64,000 bases of DNA from Bradyrhizobium iriomotense (lineage in GTDB: Bacteria; Pseudomonadota; Alphaproteobacteria; Rhizobiales; Xanthobacteraceae), in assembly GCF_030160715.1 (NCBI RefSeq), contig NZ_BSOW01000016.1:155483-219482 (forward strand), written 5' to 3'. The translations under genes and the position numbers were made by a program. Below the pieces are notes generated by a model. The model saw nothing but the letters and a program-made list of their open reading frames with translations, made no database searches and had not been told where the DNA came from. Positions 8,961-17,050 of this stretch are shown piece by piece; the stretch's first letter is position 1, and every line of letters starts with the position of its first letter.

Positions 8961-10229
8961 ATGTGGGGTCCGCTCAGCCGGCGTGATGCGTTGTTGCAGA
9001 CTGTGGGGCTTGCGGCCGCAGGCATGGCCGCTTCCGTCCCTGTGCCCGGCCGGGCGGCATCGTCGCTGGCGCCGCTCCGCAGCCGGGAAATCGACGGCGC
9101 ATTGTCAGCCGGCGTCAGCGCGCAAAAGATTCCCGGCGTGGTGGCGATGGCGGCGAACGAGCAGTCGGTGCTCTATGAGGGCGCCTTCGGCTTGCGCAAC
9201 GGCGATGCGGCCTCGCGCATGTCGACTGACACGATCTTCCGTATCGCCTCGATGGTCAAATTGCTGACATCGGTCGCGGCATTGCAACTCGTGGAGCAGG
9301 GCAGGCTGCATCTGGACGAGCCGGCCGCCAATATCGATCCGGCGCTGGCTGAAATTCAGGTGCTCGCCGGTTTCGATGCGAAGGGGGCCCCGCAGCTGCA
9401 TCCTCCCGTGAGGCCGCTGACGCTGCGGCATCTGTTGTCGCATACCTCCGGCTTCAGCTATCTGCTCTGGGATCCGAAGGTCGGTCGCTATCTGAAGTTC
9501 GCGCGCGGCAAGAAGAACCTGCCGCGCATGCCGCTGATGTTCGAGCCTGGCGCAAGATGGGCCTATGGCGGCAGTCTCGACCGCGTCGGCCGGATGGTGG
9601 AGATCGCGAGCGGCGAGCCGCTCGAACGCTATTTCCGCGACCACATCACGGGTCCGCTCGGCATGAACGACACCGTCGTCGCGCTCGACGACGCGCAGCG
9701 CGCGCGAGAGGCCAGCCTGTTCGTGCGGGATGCCCAGGGCAAGCTTCTGGTCCAGCCGCTGGAAAAGCAGGTTGCGCCCAAAGTATTCTTGGGTGGAGGC
9801 GGCATCTATTCCACTGCGTCCGATTATCTGACCCTGCTACAGGTGCTGCTCAACGGCGGAGTCTTGCGCGGCAATCGCATCCTTCAGCCTGCGACGGTTG
9901 CGCTGATGTCCGAAAACCAGATCGGCAATCTCGAGGCCGGCATCCTCAAGACGACCAATCCGGCCCTCTCGAATGACGTGAACTTCTTTCCGGGCACCCA
10001 TCTGCGATGGGGGCTCGGCAATATGATCAACCTCGATCCCGTCCCGGATGGCCGCAGCGCCGGCAGCTTGACCTGGGCCGGCCTGTTCAACACCTATTAC
10101 TGGATCGATCCGGCGAAGCGCCTCGCGGGCGTCATCATGATGCAGATCCTGCCCTTCGCGGACCGCGAAGCCCTGAACGCCTATCGCCAATTCGAGCACG
10201 GAGTTTACCGCGCATTGCGGCAGTCCTGA
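8961..10229 (+). CDS. Serine hydrolase, beta-lactamase class C/EstB-like, Tat-exported
   Basis: 422 residues from the ATG at 8961, which has AGGAAA just upstream. The large open frame extending left of it is only antisense to the AEC gene. The N-terminus SRRDALLQTVGLAAAGM is a twin-arginine signal. The catalytic S-x-x-K is SMVK at about residue 97-100, followed by the family HTSGFSYL and FEPGARWAYGGS, where Tyr takes the YxN position with G in place of N. The C-terminus has GGGGIYSTASDYL, typical of the beta-lactamase/6-aminohexanoate-dimer hydrolase/esterase group. It is a periplasmic hydrolase, more likely an esterase than a resistance enzyme. Confidence 0.88.
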   Translation: MWGPLSRRDALLQTVGLAAAGMAASVPVPGRAASSLAPLRSREIDGALSAGVSAQKIPGVVAMAANEQSVLYEGAFGLRNGDAASRMSTDTIFRIASMVKLLTSVAALQLVEQGRLHLDEPAANIDPALAEIQVLAGFDAKGAPQLHPPVRPLTLRHLLSHTSGFSYLLWDPKVGRYLKFARGKKNLPRMPLMFEPGARWAYGGSLDRVGRMVEIASGEPLERYFRDHITGPLGMNDTVVALDDAQRAREASLFVRDAQGKLLVQPLEKQVAPKVFLGGGGIYSTASDYLTLLQVLLNGGVLRGNRILQPATVALMSENQIGNLEAGILKTTNPALSNDVNFFPGTHLRWGLGNMINLDPVPDGRSAGSLTWAGLFNTYYWIDPAKRLAGVIMMQILPFADREALNAYRQFEHGVYRALRQS

Positions 10230-10303
10230 TCTTTTACAGCGCGGCAAGCTTGCGGCATCATCTGCGAGTGCGATCGCGCTTTGCGCTCATCTCGAGGTCA
10301 ATC

Positions 10304-11173
10304 ATGTCTGCCAAGACTCCATCTGCCCCCGCCGACGCAACCTCACGCCGGGCGGCCAAGCCGACCGTCGTCTATCCCGCAGGTTCAATGCCAAGGCCCG
10401 ACATGGCCATCCTGGAGTCTGCGCGGCAGACGATGGTCAAGACGCAGGAGATTGTGGTGCCGCCGCGCGATGCCCGCGCATTTCGCGTCGCGCGCGGCCA
10501 GTTCTTCCGCATTGTCAGCATCGAGGGCCCGCAGGTCGGCGACCTCAATCTCTGGAACGCTCACGATCTCTCCGAGCGCTTCTTCAGCGGAAAGACGCGC
10601 GCGCTTCACGCAACGCATGTCGGTACCGGCGACCGGCTCTGGAGCACCATGCCGCAGCTGAGGCCGATGGCGACCATCAGCCATGACACGCTCGGCTGGT
10701 ACGGTTTCGACGCGGATGGCGCCGGCATCCACGACGTCATCGGCACGCGCTGTGATCCCTATACGAACCTGCTGCTGAGCGGCACGTCCTACGATTTCTG
10801 CTGCCACTCCAACCTGTCCCGGGCGCTGGCCGCCGAACTGAAGACGGACGCGCGTGCTGTCGAGCAACACGTCCACGACGTGCTCAATGTCTTCATGTGC
10901 ACCGGCTTCACGGCGGATACGCACCAGTATTTCATGAAGGCCAGTCCCGTCCGTCCCGGCGACTTTATCGAGCTCTTCGCGGAGATCGATCTGCTCGGCG
11001 CGCTGTCGGCGTGCCCCGGCGGCGATTGCAGCGCGACGCATTCAAGCGATGTCGCGGCCTGTCATCCGCTCAAGATCGAAATCTTCGAGCCGGACCGGAC
11101 GACACTCGGCACCTGGAGCTGGCCGTCGCCGAGTACCTATCGCCGCAGCCACGGCGCGCCCGGTAACCCCTGA
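10304..11173 (+). CDS. DUF1989 / urea-carboxylase-associated family protein
   Basis: 289 residues from the ATG at 10304, with GAGG upstream. The domain begins near residue 45 (QEIVVPPRDARAFRVARGQ) and includes GDLNLWNAHDLSERF and the conserved DPYTNLLLSG and CCHSNL stretches, then NVFMCTGF and CPGGDCSA. These are the conserved Cys/His/Asp positions of DUF1989, a family found with urea carboxylase and guanidine-degradation genes. No such genes are adjacent here; it stands alone after the serine hydrolase. It is cytosolic and its function is unproven. Confidence 0.82.
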   Translation: MSAKTPSAPADATSRRAAKPTVVYPAGSMPRPDMAILESARQTMVKTQEIVVPPRDARAFRVARGQFFRIVSIEGPQVGDLNLWNAHDLSERFFSGKTRALHATHVGTGDRLWSTMPQLRPMATISHDTLGWYGFDADGAGIHDVIGTRCDPYTNLLLSGTSYDFCCHSNLSRALAAELKTDARAVEQHVHDVLNVFMCTGFTADTHQYFMKASPVRPGDFIELFAEIDLLGALSACPGGDCSATHSSDVAACHPLKIEIFEPDRTTLGTWSWPSPSTYRRSHGAPGNP

Positions 11174-11268
11174 CCGCCGGGAACCAAAGCCGCTGTATGC
11201 GCGTCATTCCGAGTTCCCGTGGCCCTGCCGACGACCGGAGGCCGGAGACAACCAGAAGGGTGGATACC

Positions 11269-11511
11269 ATGAGAGCGCTCTTCGTCACCGCTTTGCTCAC
11301 CGTAACCGTTGCCGGCGTTGGTCTTGCCGCCGCCGCTGACGGATGTGGCCCCGGTTGCCACGCCACCATCTTCGGGGCCTGCGTCGCCGATGGATGGGGA
11401 AGCAGCGCGCCCGTCCGGAACGAATGCCCCGCGGGGGCGCAGCCCCGGCCGCCCTGTCCATCCGGCTACACCTGGAGCCCGCGTAAACGCGCCTGCTTCG
11501 CCAGCTACTAG
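11269..11511 (+). CDS. Small secreted Cys-rich protein
   Basis: 80 residues from the ATG at 11269, preceded by AAGGGTGG. A clear signal peptide (RALFVTALLTVTVAGVGLAAA) is followed by a mature part of about 57 residues with six cysteines, opening DGCGPGCHATIFGACV. This resembles the GCG_CRPN-type opening of small secreted rhizobial proteins, but without the repeats. Function unknown. Confidence 0.7.
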   Translation: MRALFVTALLTVTVAGVGLAAAADGCGPGCHATIFGACVADGWGSSAPVRNECPAGAQPRPPCPSGYTWSPRKRACFASY

Positions 11512-11714
11512 GCCTGTCCCCTTTTGAAACGAAGGTTGGCGTTTCCGAGCGCGCAGCCCGAAGGGATGCGCGCGTTCGTGAAGGTGCGGTTTATCGTCGC
11601 GGGTGTGAACGGCCTCACACGACCTCAACGGGTATCGCGCATAGGCTGAACGCGCGGGGAGGGATGTATGCCCGGACGCGATGATCCGGGCCGGATACGA
11701 CCAGGAGAAGCGTG

Positions 11715-11840
11715 ATGCGTATCGTCAGGATCCTCGGACTGCTCGTCGTGATTTCGGCAACGAGCTGCAGCCTCGCGCCGGTGTTCGCCTGTCCCGTGGG
11801 CTATGTCCCGTGCGGGTCGGCTTGCTGCCCCGGCCGATAG
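11715..11840 (+). CDS. 41-residue secreted Cys-rich peptide
   Basis: A short frame with a strong AGGAGAAG ribosome site 5-12 bases before ATG 11715. It has a signal-type hydrophobic core (RIVRILGLLVVISATSC) and ends CPVGYVPCGSACCPGR, with four cysteines in the last 16 residues. It lies between two other exported-protein genes on the same strand and may be cotranscribed with the next one, 34 bases on. The Cys-Gly-Pro tail resembles other tiny rhizobial secreted peptides. The call depends on the ribosome site and composition, since the frame is very short. Confidence 0.6.
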   Translation: MRIVRILGLLVVISATSCSLAPVFACPVGYVPCGSACCPGR

Positions 11841-11874
11841 ACAGGCTCACGAACATCCAGGGCGGGAGGTAGTC

Positions 11875-12765
11875 ATGCGCACCATGACGAAGTTTGCGCT
11901 CGCGGCGACGGTGGCGACCGTGGCCGTTCCGTTGGCGCTGTACTACTGGGATATGTCCGGCAGCGAGGATCCGCTGGGCGACACCTTGCGCACCTACGGC
12001 TTCGTGCCGATCAATCCGCCGTCCAATCTCATGGAGGTCGGGTCGCTCTACTATGTCGATCCCGAGGTGAAGGAATTCAAGGCGATCTGCCACGCCGACA
12101 AGGCGGACCTCGATGGCACGGTCGTATCGTCGCGCAGCTGGGAGATGCAGGAAAACCTGGAACGCAACGGACGCTTCAACACCGGCGTGAAGATCGATCT
12201 CGGCTGGGTCGTCAGCGGCAGCGCGGACAAGGACTACGTCGTGAAGGTGCGCGCCTCGCTGAACGACGTCATGATCGAGGAAATTCCGCTCGGTGCGAAC
12301 TTGCAGATCTTCACCAAGCTGATGAGCAAGCCGCAATGCAACGAGGTGGCCATGCAGTATCTCCATGGCGGAGGCTATGTGTGCCAGGGGCAGAAGATCC
12401 TGCAGGCGACCGCCGAATACAAGCTTGATAGGGACACGCAGGACAAGCTCGCCGCGAACGCAAAGGCCTCGTCGAACGAAATCAAGAGCCTCGTGAAGCT
12501 TGCGGTCGAATCCCAGAGCGACCAGAGTGTCGTCGACAAGGGAGGGCGCCTGTTCGCGGGCGCGGCATTGAAATACGGCGTCTCGATGAATCCCCGCTGC
12601 ATCGCGCCCCCGGACGGCCGCTTCTGGCGCGTTCTGCCGCGAACGCCGCTCGACCGGGCGAAGAACTTCCTGCTGTTCAACGTCGTCGAGCCGATCCTGC
12701 CGCACAAGCCGGAAAGCGTGCAACTGGCGGCGCAGGAGACGCCCGCGGCGGAGAGGGCGAAGTAA
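11875..12765 (+). CDS. Membrane-anchored or exported protein of unknown function
   Basis: 296 residues from the ATG at 11875 (GGGAGG upstream). The N-terminus, KFALAATVATVAVPLALYYW, is a single hydrophobic segment, so the body is periplasmic. No domain is recognised. The centre has an alternating beta-like pattern (for example RFNTGVKIDLGWVVSG), and the C-terminus is Pro/Ala/Glu-rich. Four Cys residues are spread through the protein. It is downstream of two small secreted peptides and upstream of the eCIS regulator, but the 315-base gap makes it unlikely to belong to the eCIS unit. Confidence 0.6.
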   Translation: MRTMTKFALAATVATVAVPLALYYWDMSGSEDPLGDTLRTYGFVPINPPSNLMEVGSLYYVDPEVKEFKAICHADKADLDGTVVSSRSWEMQENLERNGRFNTGVKIDLGWVVSGSADKDYVVKVRASLNDVMIEEIPLGANLQIFTKLMSKPQCNEVAMQYLHGGGYVCQGQKILQATAEYKLDRDTQDKLAANAKASSNEIKSLVKLAVESQSDQSVVDKGGRLFAGAALKYGVSMNPRCIAPPDGRFWRVLPRTPLDRAKNFLLFNVVEPILPHKPESVQLAAQETPAAERAK

Positions 12766-13080
12766 GGATGGCGTGCAACGAAAGCACGTTCGCCGTCAAC
12801 CAGGTCCGCATCGCGGATTCGGACCGGTCATTCCACCCCTCAACCACAGTTGAACTTTTCAATCTGGAATTGATACATATTGGCGATCGGCGGATTTGAT
12901 CGCGGTCGGACGAACTGCCCCGTTTTGAAGAAATTCTGGGCAAAGTTCGACAGAGCGACGTGAAGGCCCGGAAATCAGCTTCATCTGCGAAGAGGCTGAC
13001 GGGCTGAGCTGGGCGCACCAGGAGAACGGCTTCGAGAGCCGCTTCGTCGACGTCCTGTCTTATCGGTTGGAAGTGCGCGA
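12766..13080. other. Intergenic region with possible gene remnants
   Basis: No complete gene is seen. Two neighbouring frames read like protein but lack start codons: one at about 12897-12990 containing DELPRFEEILGKVRQSDV, and another at about 12938-13128 containing ISFICEEADGLSWAHQENGF. They are in different frames and the second runs into the start of the sigma-54 activator gene in a third frame. They may be remnants of a decayed gene or of a longer N-terminus of that activator. Confidence 0.35.
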
Positions 13081-14121
13081 ATGGCGATCCATCGACCGAA
13101 ATTGCCGTTGCCCAGCGACCCGCCGGACGCGCTGATCCGCGCCTTCGCGTCCTTCAACCTGATCGGCCGCTCGCCTGCCTTCATCGAGATGCTTCGCTTC
13201 ATCTGCCGCTACGCCGATTGCGACGCGCCGATCCTGATCCAGGGCGAGACCGGAACCGGCAAGGAACTGGTCGCACGCGCGTTGCATTATCTGAGCGGGC
13301 GTTCGGCCCACGCCTTCATTCCCGTCAATTGCGGGGGCCTGCCGGATTCGCTCGTCGAGAGCGAGTTGTTCGGCCATGAGCGCGGCGCCTTCACCGATGC
13401 CCACGCCGCGCAAAAGGGATTGGTCGCGCAGGCCGCCGGCGGCACGCTTCTGCTCGACGAGATCGACAGCCTGTCGCAGAAGGCGCAGGTCACGCTGCTG
13501 CGCTTCCTCCAGGACCGCCAGTATCGTCCTGTCGGCGGCGAGCGGCAGATCAAGGCCGATGTGCGCGTCGTCGCCGCCACCAATGCCGATCTCGCCATGG
13601 AAGCGCGGGCCGGGCGGTTCCGGCAGGATCTCTACTATCGCCTCGACGTGGTGTCGCTCCGGATGCCGCCGCTGCGGCAGCGTGACAGCGATGTGGTCGA
13701 TCTCGCCGAGCATCTGCTCGGCCGCTTCGCCCAGCAGCATGGCCGGCCGCGGAAGCATCTGCATCCCGATACCGCGGCGTGGCTGCCGTTCTACGCCTGG
13801 CCGGGCAATGTGCGCGAGCTGGAAAACCTGATGCTGCGCGAGTTCCTGCGCGCCGATGGCGACATGGTGTCGATCGAGCCGATGGTGGAGGCGCTACCGG
13901 CACTACGCGCCCGCGAGACCCCCAAGGGCCAGACCTTCAAGCTCGCCAAGGCCTGCGCGGTCGCGGAGTTCGAGCGCAGCTATCTCAACGAAATGCTCGC
14001 CCGCACCAGCGGCAACATCTCGCTCGCCGCGCGGCTTGCGAAGAAGGATCGCGGTGCGTTCAACAAGCTCGTCAAGAAGCACGGCCTCGACATGGTGAGC
14101 TTCCGCAGCCCTGCCCGCTGA
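13081..14121 (+). CDS. Sigma-54-dependent activator (AAA+ plus HTH, no sensor domain), putative eCIS regulator
   Basis: 346 residues. A short N-terminus (1-25) leads into the sigma-54-interaction AAA+ domain: Walker A GETGTGKE at 55-62, the sigma-54 loop GAFTDA at 102-107, Walker B GTLLLDEID at 121-129, then FRQDLYYRLDVVSLRMPPLR and WPGNVRELENL. The C-terminus (about 300-340) carries a helix-turn-helix of the Fis/PspF type (ARTSGNISLAARLAKKDRGA). There is no receiver or GAF domain, so control must come from expression level or a partner protein. The loop reads GAFTDA rather than the canonical GAFTGA. The gene sits directly upstream of a -24/-12 promoter and the eCIS operon, which makes it the obvious activator of that operon (inference). 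Confidence 0.9.
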   Translation: MAIHRPKLPLPSDPPDALIRAFASFNLIGRSPAFIEMLRFICRYADCDAPILIQGETGTGKELVARALHYLSGRSAHAFIPVNCGGLPDSLVESELFGHERGAFTDAHAAQKGLVAQAAGGTLLLDEIDSLSQKAQVTLLRFLQDRQYRPVGGERQIKADVRVVAATNADLAMEARAGRFRQDLYYRLDVVSLRMPPLRQRDSDVVDLAEHLLGRFAQQHGRPRKHLHPDTAAWLPFYAWPGNVRELENLMLREFLRADGDMVSIEPMVEALPALRARETPKGQTFKLAKACAVAEFERSYLNEMLARTSGNISLAARLAKKDRGAFNKLVKKHGLDMVSFRSPAR

Positions 14122-14147
14122 GCTCCTTCGCTCATCTCCTCCGTTCC

Positions 14148-14305
14148 ACGATGACATCCCGCAAGGCGCGCGATCGCGTGCGCGCGGCATCCGCATGTCA
14201 TCGTCTCCTCACGCACGACCTGAGTCATTTCCTCCACACCGGGTCGGAAATGCCTCATCGCAACGCGCGCGGATGGCGAGGCGGTGCGACGCAATGCATG
14301 AGGCA
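14148..14305. promoter_or_regulatory. Cluster of dyads upstream of the -24/-12 promoter; candidate enhancer sites
   Basis: Three inverted-repeat sets are visible. ACGATGACAT (14148-14157) pairs perfectly with ATGTCATCGT (14195-14204). TGAGTCATTTCC (14221-14232) pairs with GGAAATGCCTCA (14246-14257) with one mismatch and a 13-base loop. TGCCTCAT (14251-14258) pairs with ATGAGGCA (14298-14305). The recurring TGAG(G/T)CA half-site lies about 80-165 bases before the expected transcription start, the normal distance for activator sites of sigma-54 promoters. The first pair could instead be a terminator for the activator gene. Confidence 0.45.
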
Positions 14306-14357
14306 AAAAGAAATCACGCGTGCGCAAATTCCTCAATGAATCCTGCGCGCGCGTCGC

Positions 14358-14373
14358 TGGCACGGCGCGTGCA
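14358..14373 (+). promoter_or_regulatory. Sigma-54 (-24/-12) promoter of the eCIS operon
   Basis: The sequence TGGCACGGCGCGTGCA fits the consensus TGGCACG-N4-TTGCW with correct spacing and one mismatch (G for the first T of the -12 element). Transcription would start near 14384, about 24 bases before the GTG start of the first eCIS gene and after its ribosome site would still fit (GAGAGG at 14394-14399). The adjacent sigma-54 activator gene supports the call. Confidence 0.75.
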
Positions 14374-14407
14374 CCGGGCTGCGTGGAATCCGCGAGAGGT
14401 TCCGATC

Positions 14408-14647
14408 GTGGCCGGTCCCGACGAGCAGATCATGCTGATGGCTAATCTGATCGAGCGCTATTTGAGCGAGCATCCGGAGGCTGGCGACACGGTCGACGGC
14501 ATCCAGCAATGGTGGCTCGAGGGCCATGGCGGTTCGCTCGACCAGTTGCAGCAGGCACTCGACTATCTCGTCGAGAACGTTCGCCTGTCGCGCATCGTGC
14601 TCGCCGACGGCACCGTGATCTATGCCCGCGCCGGCCCGTCCGGCTGA
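14408..14647 (+). CDS. Small first gene of the eCIS operon
   Basis: 79 residues from a GTG start at 14408, chosen because GAGAGG lies 8 bases upstream and because any earlier in-frame ATG (14337) would precede the sigma-54 promoter. The protein is acidic and helical: LMANLIERYLSEHP, then GIQQWWLEGHGGSLDQLQQA and VENVRLSRIVLADGTVIYAR, a helix-helix-beta pattern like a small winged helix. It has no signal peptide. Position just before the sheath suggests an assembly or regulatory role; I do not recognise the family. Confidence 0.7.
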   Translation: MAGPDEQIMLMANLIERYLSEHPEAGDTVDGIQQWWLEGHGGSLDQLQQALDYLVENVRLSRIVLADGTVIYARAGPSG

Positions 14648-14703
14648 CTGCCGCCGCGTCCGCAACACACGCCCATGAAGGCAACAGCCGTGAGGAGAGT
14701 TGA

Positions 14704-17031
14704 ATGGTCCAGGTGAGCTATCCCGGTGTCTACATTCAGGAGCTTCCGAGCGGCGTGCACACCATCACGGGCGTCGCCACCTCGATCACCGCCTTCATCG
14801 GCCGCGCGCCGCGCGGCGACGTCAACGAGCCGGTCGAGATCTTCGGCTTCGGCGACTATGTCCGCATCTTCGGTGGCCTGTCGCTCGACAGCTCGATGTC
14901 CTACGCGGTCCAGCAGTTCTTCCAGAACGGCGGCTCCGATGCGCTGATCGTCCGCGTCTATCACAAGCCGGCCGTCGGCGACGGCGTCGCGACGCTGACA
15001 TTGCCAGGCGGCGGTGTAGCCGCGCAGGGAACGCTCACGCTTGTCAGCAATCCGATCGATGGCGATACGATGACTATCGGCGCCAAGGTCTACACGTTCG
15101 ATGATCCCGCCGCGATCGCCGCGCAAGGCAAGCTGACGCTTGCCGCCAATCCCGCCGATGGCGAGACGATGACGATTGGCAGCAAGACCTACACCTTCCA
15201 GGCGGTGTTGACCGATGTCGATGGCAACATCGCAATCGGCGCCACCCTTGTGGCAACGCAGGCCAACATCGTCGGAGCGATCAACCTGACCGGCAATGCC
15301 GGCGTCGACTACGCCGCCTCGACGACGGTGAATCCCGATGTCTCGGCCGGGTCGTTTGCAGCCAACGACATGGTGCTCACCGCCAAGGCTGCCGGGGCGG
15401 CAGGCAACGGCATCGCGACAACGGCGACCTTCGCGGCGGCCGGCAACCATTTCGACGCAGCGACGATCGGCACCACGCGGCACGGTGCGGACTCCGGCGT
15501 GGACAATGTAGACGGTCATACCGTCATCGGCGCCAGCCTCGCCGACACACAGGCCAATGTCGCCGCCGCGATAAATCGCACTGGCGTTCCAGGCACGCAA
15601 TACGCTGCGGCCACGACCATTCATCCGACGGTCTCAGCCGGTGCCTTTGCGGGCAACAACCTGACGCTGACCGCCAAGACGGTGGGCATCGCCGGCAACA
15701 GCATCGCCACGACGGAGACCTTCGCCGCAGCCGGCAACGTGTTCGACGCGGCGGCACTCGGCACGACGCGGGCCGGTGTCGATTCCGGCGCGAGCGGACC
15801 TGTCTTGGTCGCGGCCAGCCCGGGCGCGTGGGGCAATAATTTGCGCGCCACCGTCGATCTGCAGACCCGGGATCCTGCCGATCCCAACCTGTTCAATCTC
15901 GTGATCAACGAAGTCGATCCGACGCTTGCGGCGACCGCGCCGCCGGTTCGGACCGAGAAATTCCTCAACGTCTCGATCTCGAGCGCCTCGCCGCAATTCG
16001 TCGACAAGGTGCTGGCGGGCCGGTCGGACCTCGTGCGTGTCGGCACCACGTCGGCAACGCGGTCCGATCCGCTTGCTGCCGGCGTGTTCACCAATGGCGA
16101 CGACGGCGCGGCGATCGACGATGACGACATCTCTCACCCCAATCTCGAAGGCGCCAAGGAGGGGCTTTGGGCGCTGGAGAAGGCCGACCTGTTCAACCTG
16201 CTGTGCATTCCGCCGCTCACCCTCGACGATGGCGATGACATCAGCGGGCAGACGCGCTCGGCGGCGGACGCCTATTGCACGAAGCGGCGCGCGCTGTTCC
16301 TCGTCGATCCCCTGTCCGACTGGGACAAGCCTTCGGATCTCACGGCGCCGACCGGCGTCGACGGTTCGATCTTCGGCCTCGCACGCAGCCCGAACTCGGC
16401 GCTGTTCTTCCCTCGGATCATCTCGCCCGATCCGCTCCGCGACAGCCAGCTTGAACCATTCGCGCCTTGCGGTGTGATGGCCGGCGTGATGGCGCGCACC
16501 GACGCTTCGCGCGGCGTATGGAAGGCGCCGGCTGGAATCGAGGCGACGTTGAGCGGGGTGTCCGACCTGACCGTCAACATGACCGACGGCGAGAACGGGC
16601 AGCTCAATCCGCTTGGCATCAACTGCCTGCGCTCGTTCCCGGTGATCGGCCGCGTGAGCTGGGGCGCGCGCACACTCGAGGGCGCCGACCAACTGGCATC
16701 GGAATGGAAGTACATCCCGATCCGCAGGCTCGCGCTGATGATCGAGGAATCGCTGTTCCGCGGCACCAAATGGGTCGTGTTCGAGCCGAATGACGAACCG
16801 CTATGGGCCAACATCAGGCTCAACGTCGGCGCCTACATGATGTCGCTGTTCCGCCAGGGCGCGTTCCAGGGCACGAGCCCGAAGGACGCGTTCTTCGTCA
16901 AATGCGACGCCGAGACCACGACGCAGAACGACCGCGACAACGGCATCGTCAACATCATCGTCGGCTTCGCGCCGCTGAAGCCCGCGGAATTCGTCGTCAT
17001 CGGCATCCAGCAGATCGCTGGCCAACTCTGA
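14704..17031 (+). CDS. eCIS contractile tail sheath protein with enlarged insertion domain
   Basis: 775 residues, GAGGAGAG upstream. The N-terminus SYPGVYIQELPSGVHTI and SITAFIGRAPRGDVNEP is the hallmark of phage and eCIS sheath proteins (Afp2-4/T4 gp18-like). The sheath polymerises around the tube and contracts to drive injection. The conserved C-terminal assembly domain includes RVSWGARTLEGAD, RRLALMIEESLFRGTKW and VFEPNDEPLWANIR, needed for handshake strand exchange between subunits. Residues about 95-360 are an insertion made of imperfect repeats, making this protein long. Only one sheath gene is present, while Afp/PVC loci have several. It is the second gene of the operon, followed 19 bases on by the tube gene. 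Confidence 0.95.
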   Translation: MVQVSYPGVYIQELPSGVHTITGVATSITAFIGRAPRGDVNEPVEIFGFGDYVRIFGGLSLDSSMSYAVQQFFQNGGSDALIVRVYHKPAVGDGVATLTLPGGGVAAQGTLTLVSNPIDGDTMTIGAKVYTFDDPAAIAAQGKLTLAANPADGETMTIGSKTYTFQAVLTDVDGNIAIGATLVATQANIVGAINLTGNAGVDYAASTTVNPDVSAGSFAANDMVLTAKAAGAAGNGIATTATFAAAGNHFDAATIGTTRHGADSGVDNVDGHTVIGASLADTQANVAAAINRTGVPGTQYAAATTIHPTVSAGAFAGNNLTLTAKTVGIAGNSIATTETFAAAGNVFDAAALGTTRAGVDSGASGPVLVAASPGAWGNNLRATVDLQTRDPADPNLFNLVINEVDPTLAATAPPVRTEKFLNVSISSASPQFVDKVLAGRSDLVRVGTTSATRSDPLAAGVFTNGDDGAAIDDDDISHPNLEGAKEGLWALEKADLFNLLCIPPLTLDDGDDISGQTRSAADAYCTKRRALFLVDPLSDWDKPSDLTAPTGVDGSIFGLARSPNSALFFPRIISPDPLRDSQLEPFAPCGVMAGVMARTDASRGVWKAPAGIEATLSGVSDLTVNMTDGENGQLNPLGINCLRSFPVIGRVSWGARTLEGADQLASEWKYIPIRRLALMIEESLFRGTKWVVFEPNDEPLWANIRLNVGAYMMSLFRQGAFQGTSPKDAFFVKCDAETTTQNDRDNGIVNIIVGFAPLKPAEFVVIGIQQIAGQL
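15028..15790 (+). repeat. Internal repeats inside the sheath gene
   Basis: The coded protein shows a repeated beta-sandwich-like unit. One half-unit around 15028-15097 has DGDTMTIGAKVYTF; a full unit at about 15128-15490 starts DGETMTIGSKTYTF and has IGATLVATQANIVGAIN, PDVSAGSFAANDMVLTAK and AAGNGIATTATF. A third unit at about 15505-15790 repeats IGASLADTQANVAAAIN, PTVSAGAFAGNNLTLTAK and IAGNSIATTETF. This looks like tandem duplication of a surface domain. Confidence 0.8.
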
Positions 17032-17050
17032 GCACCGGAGCGACTAACCC

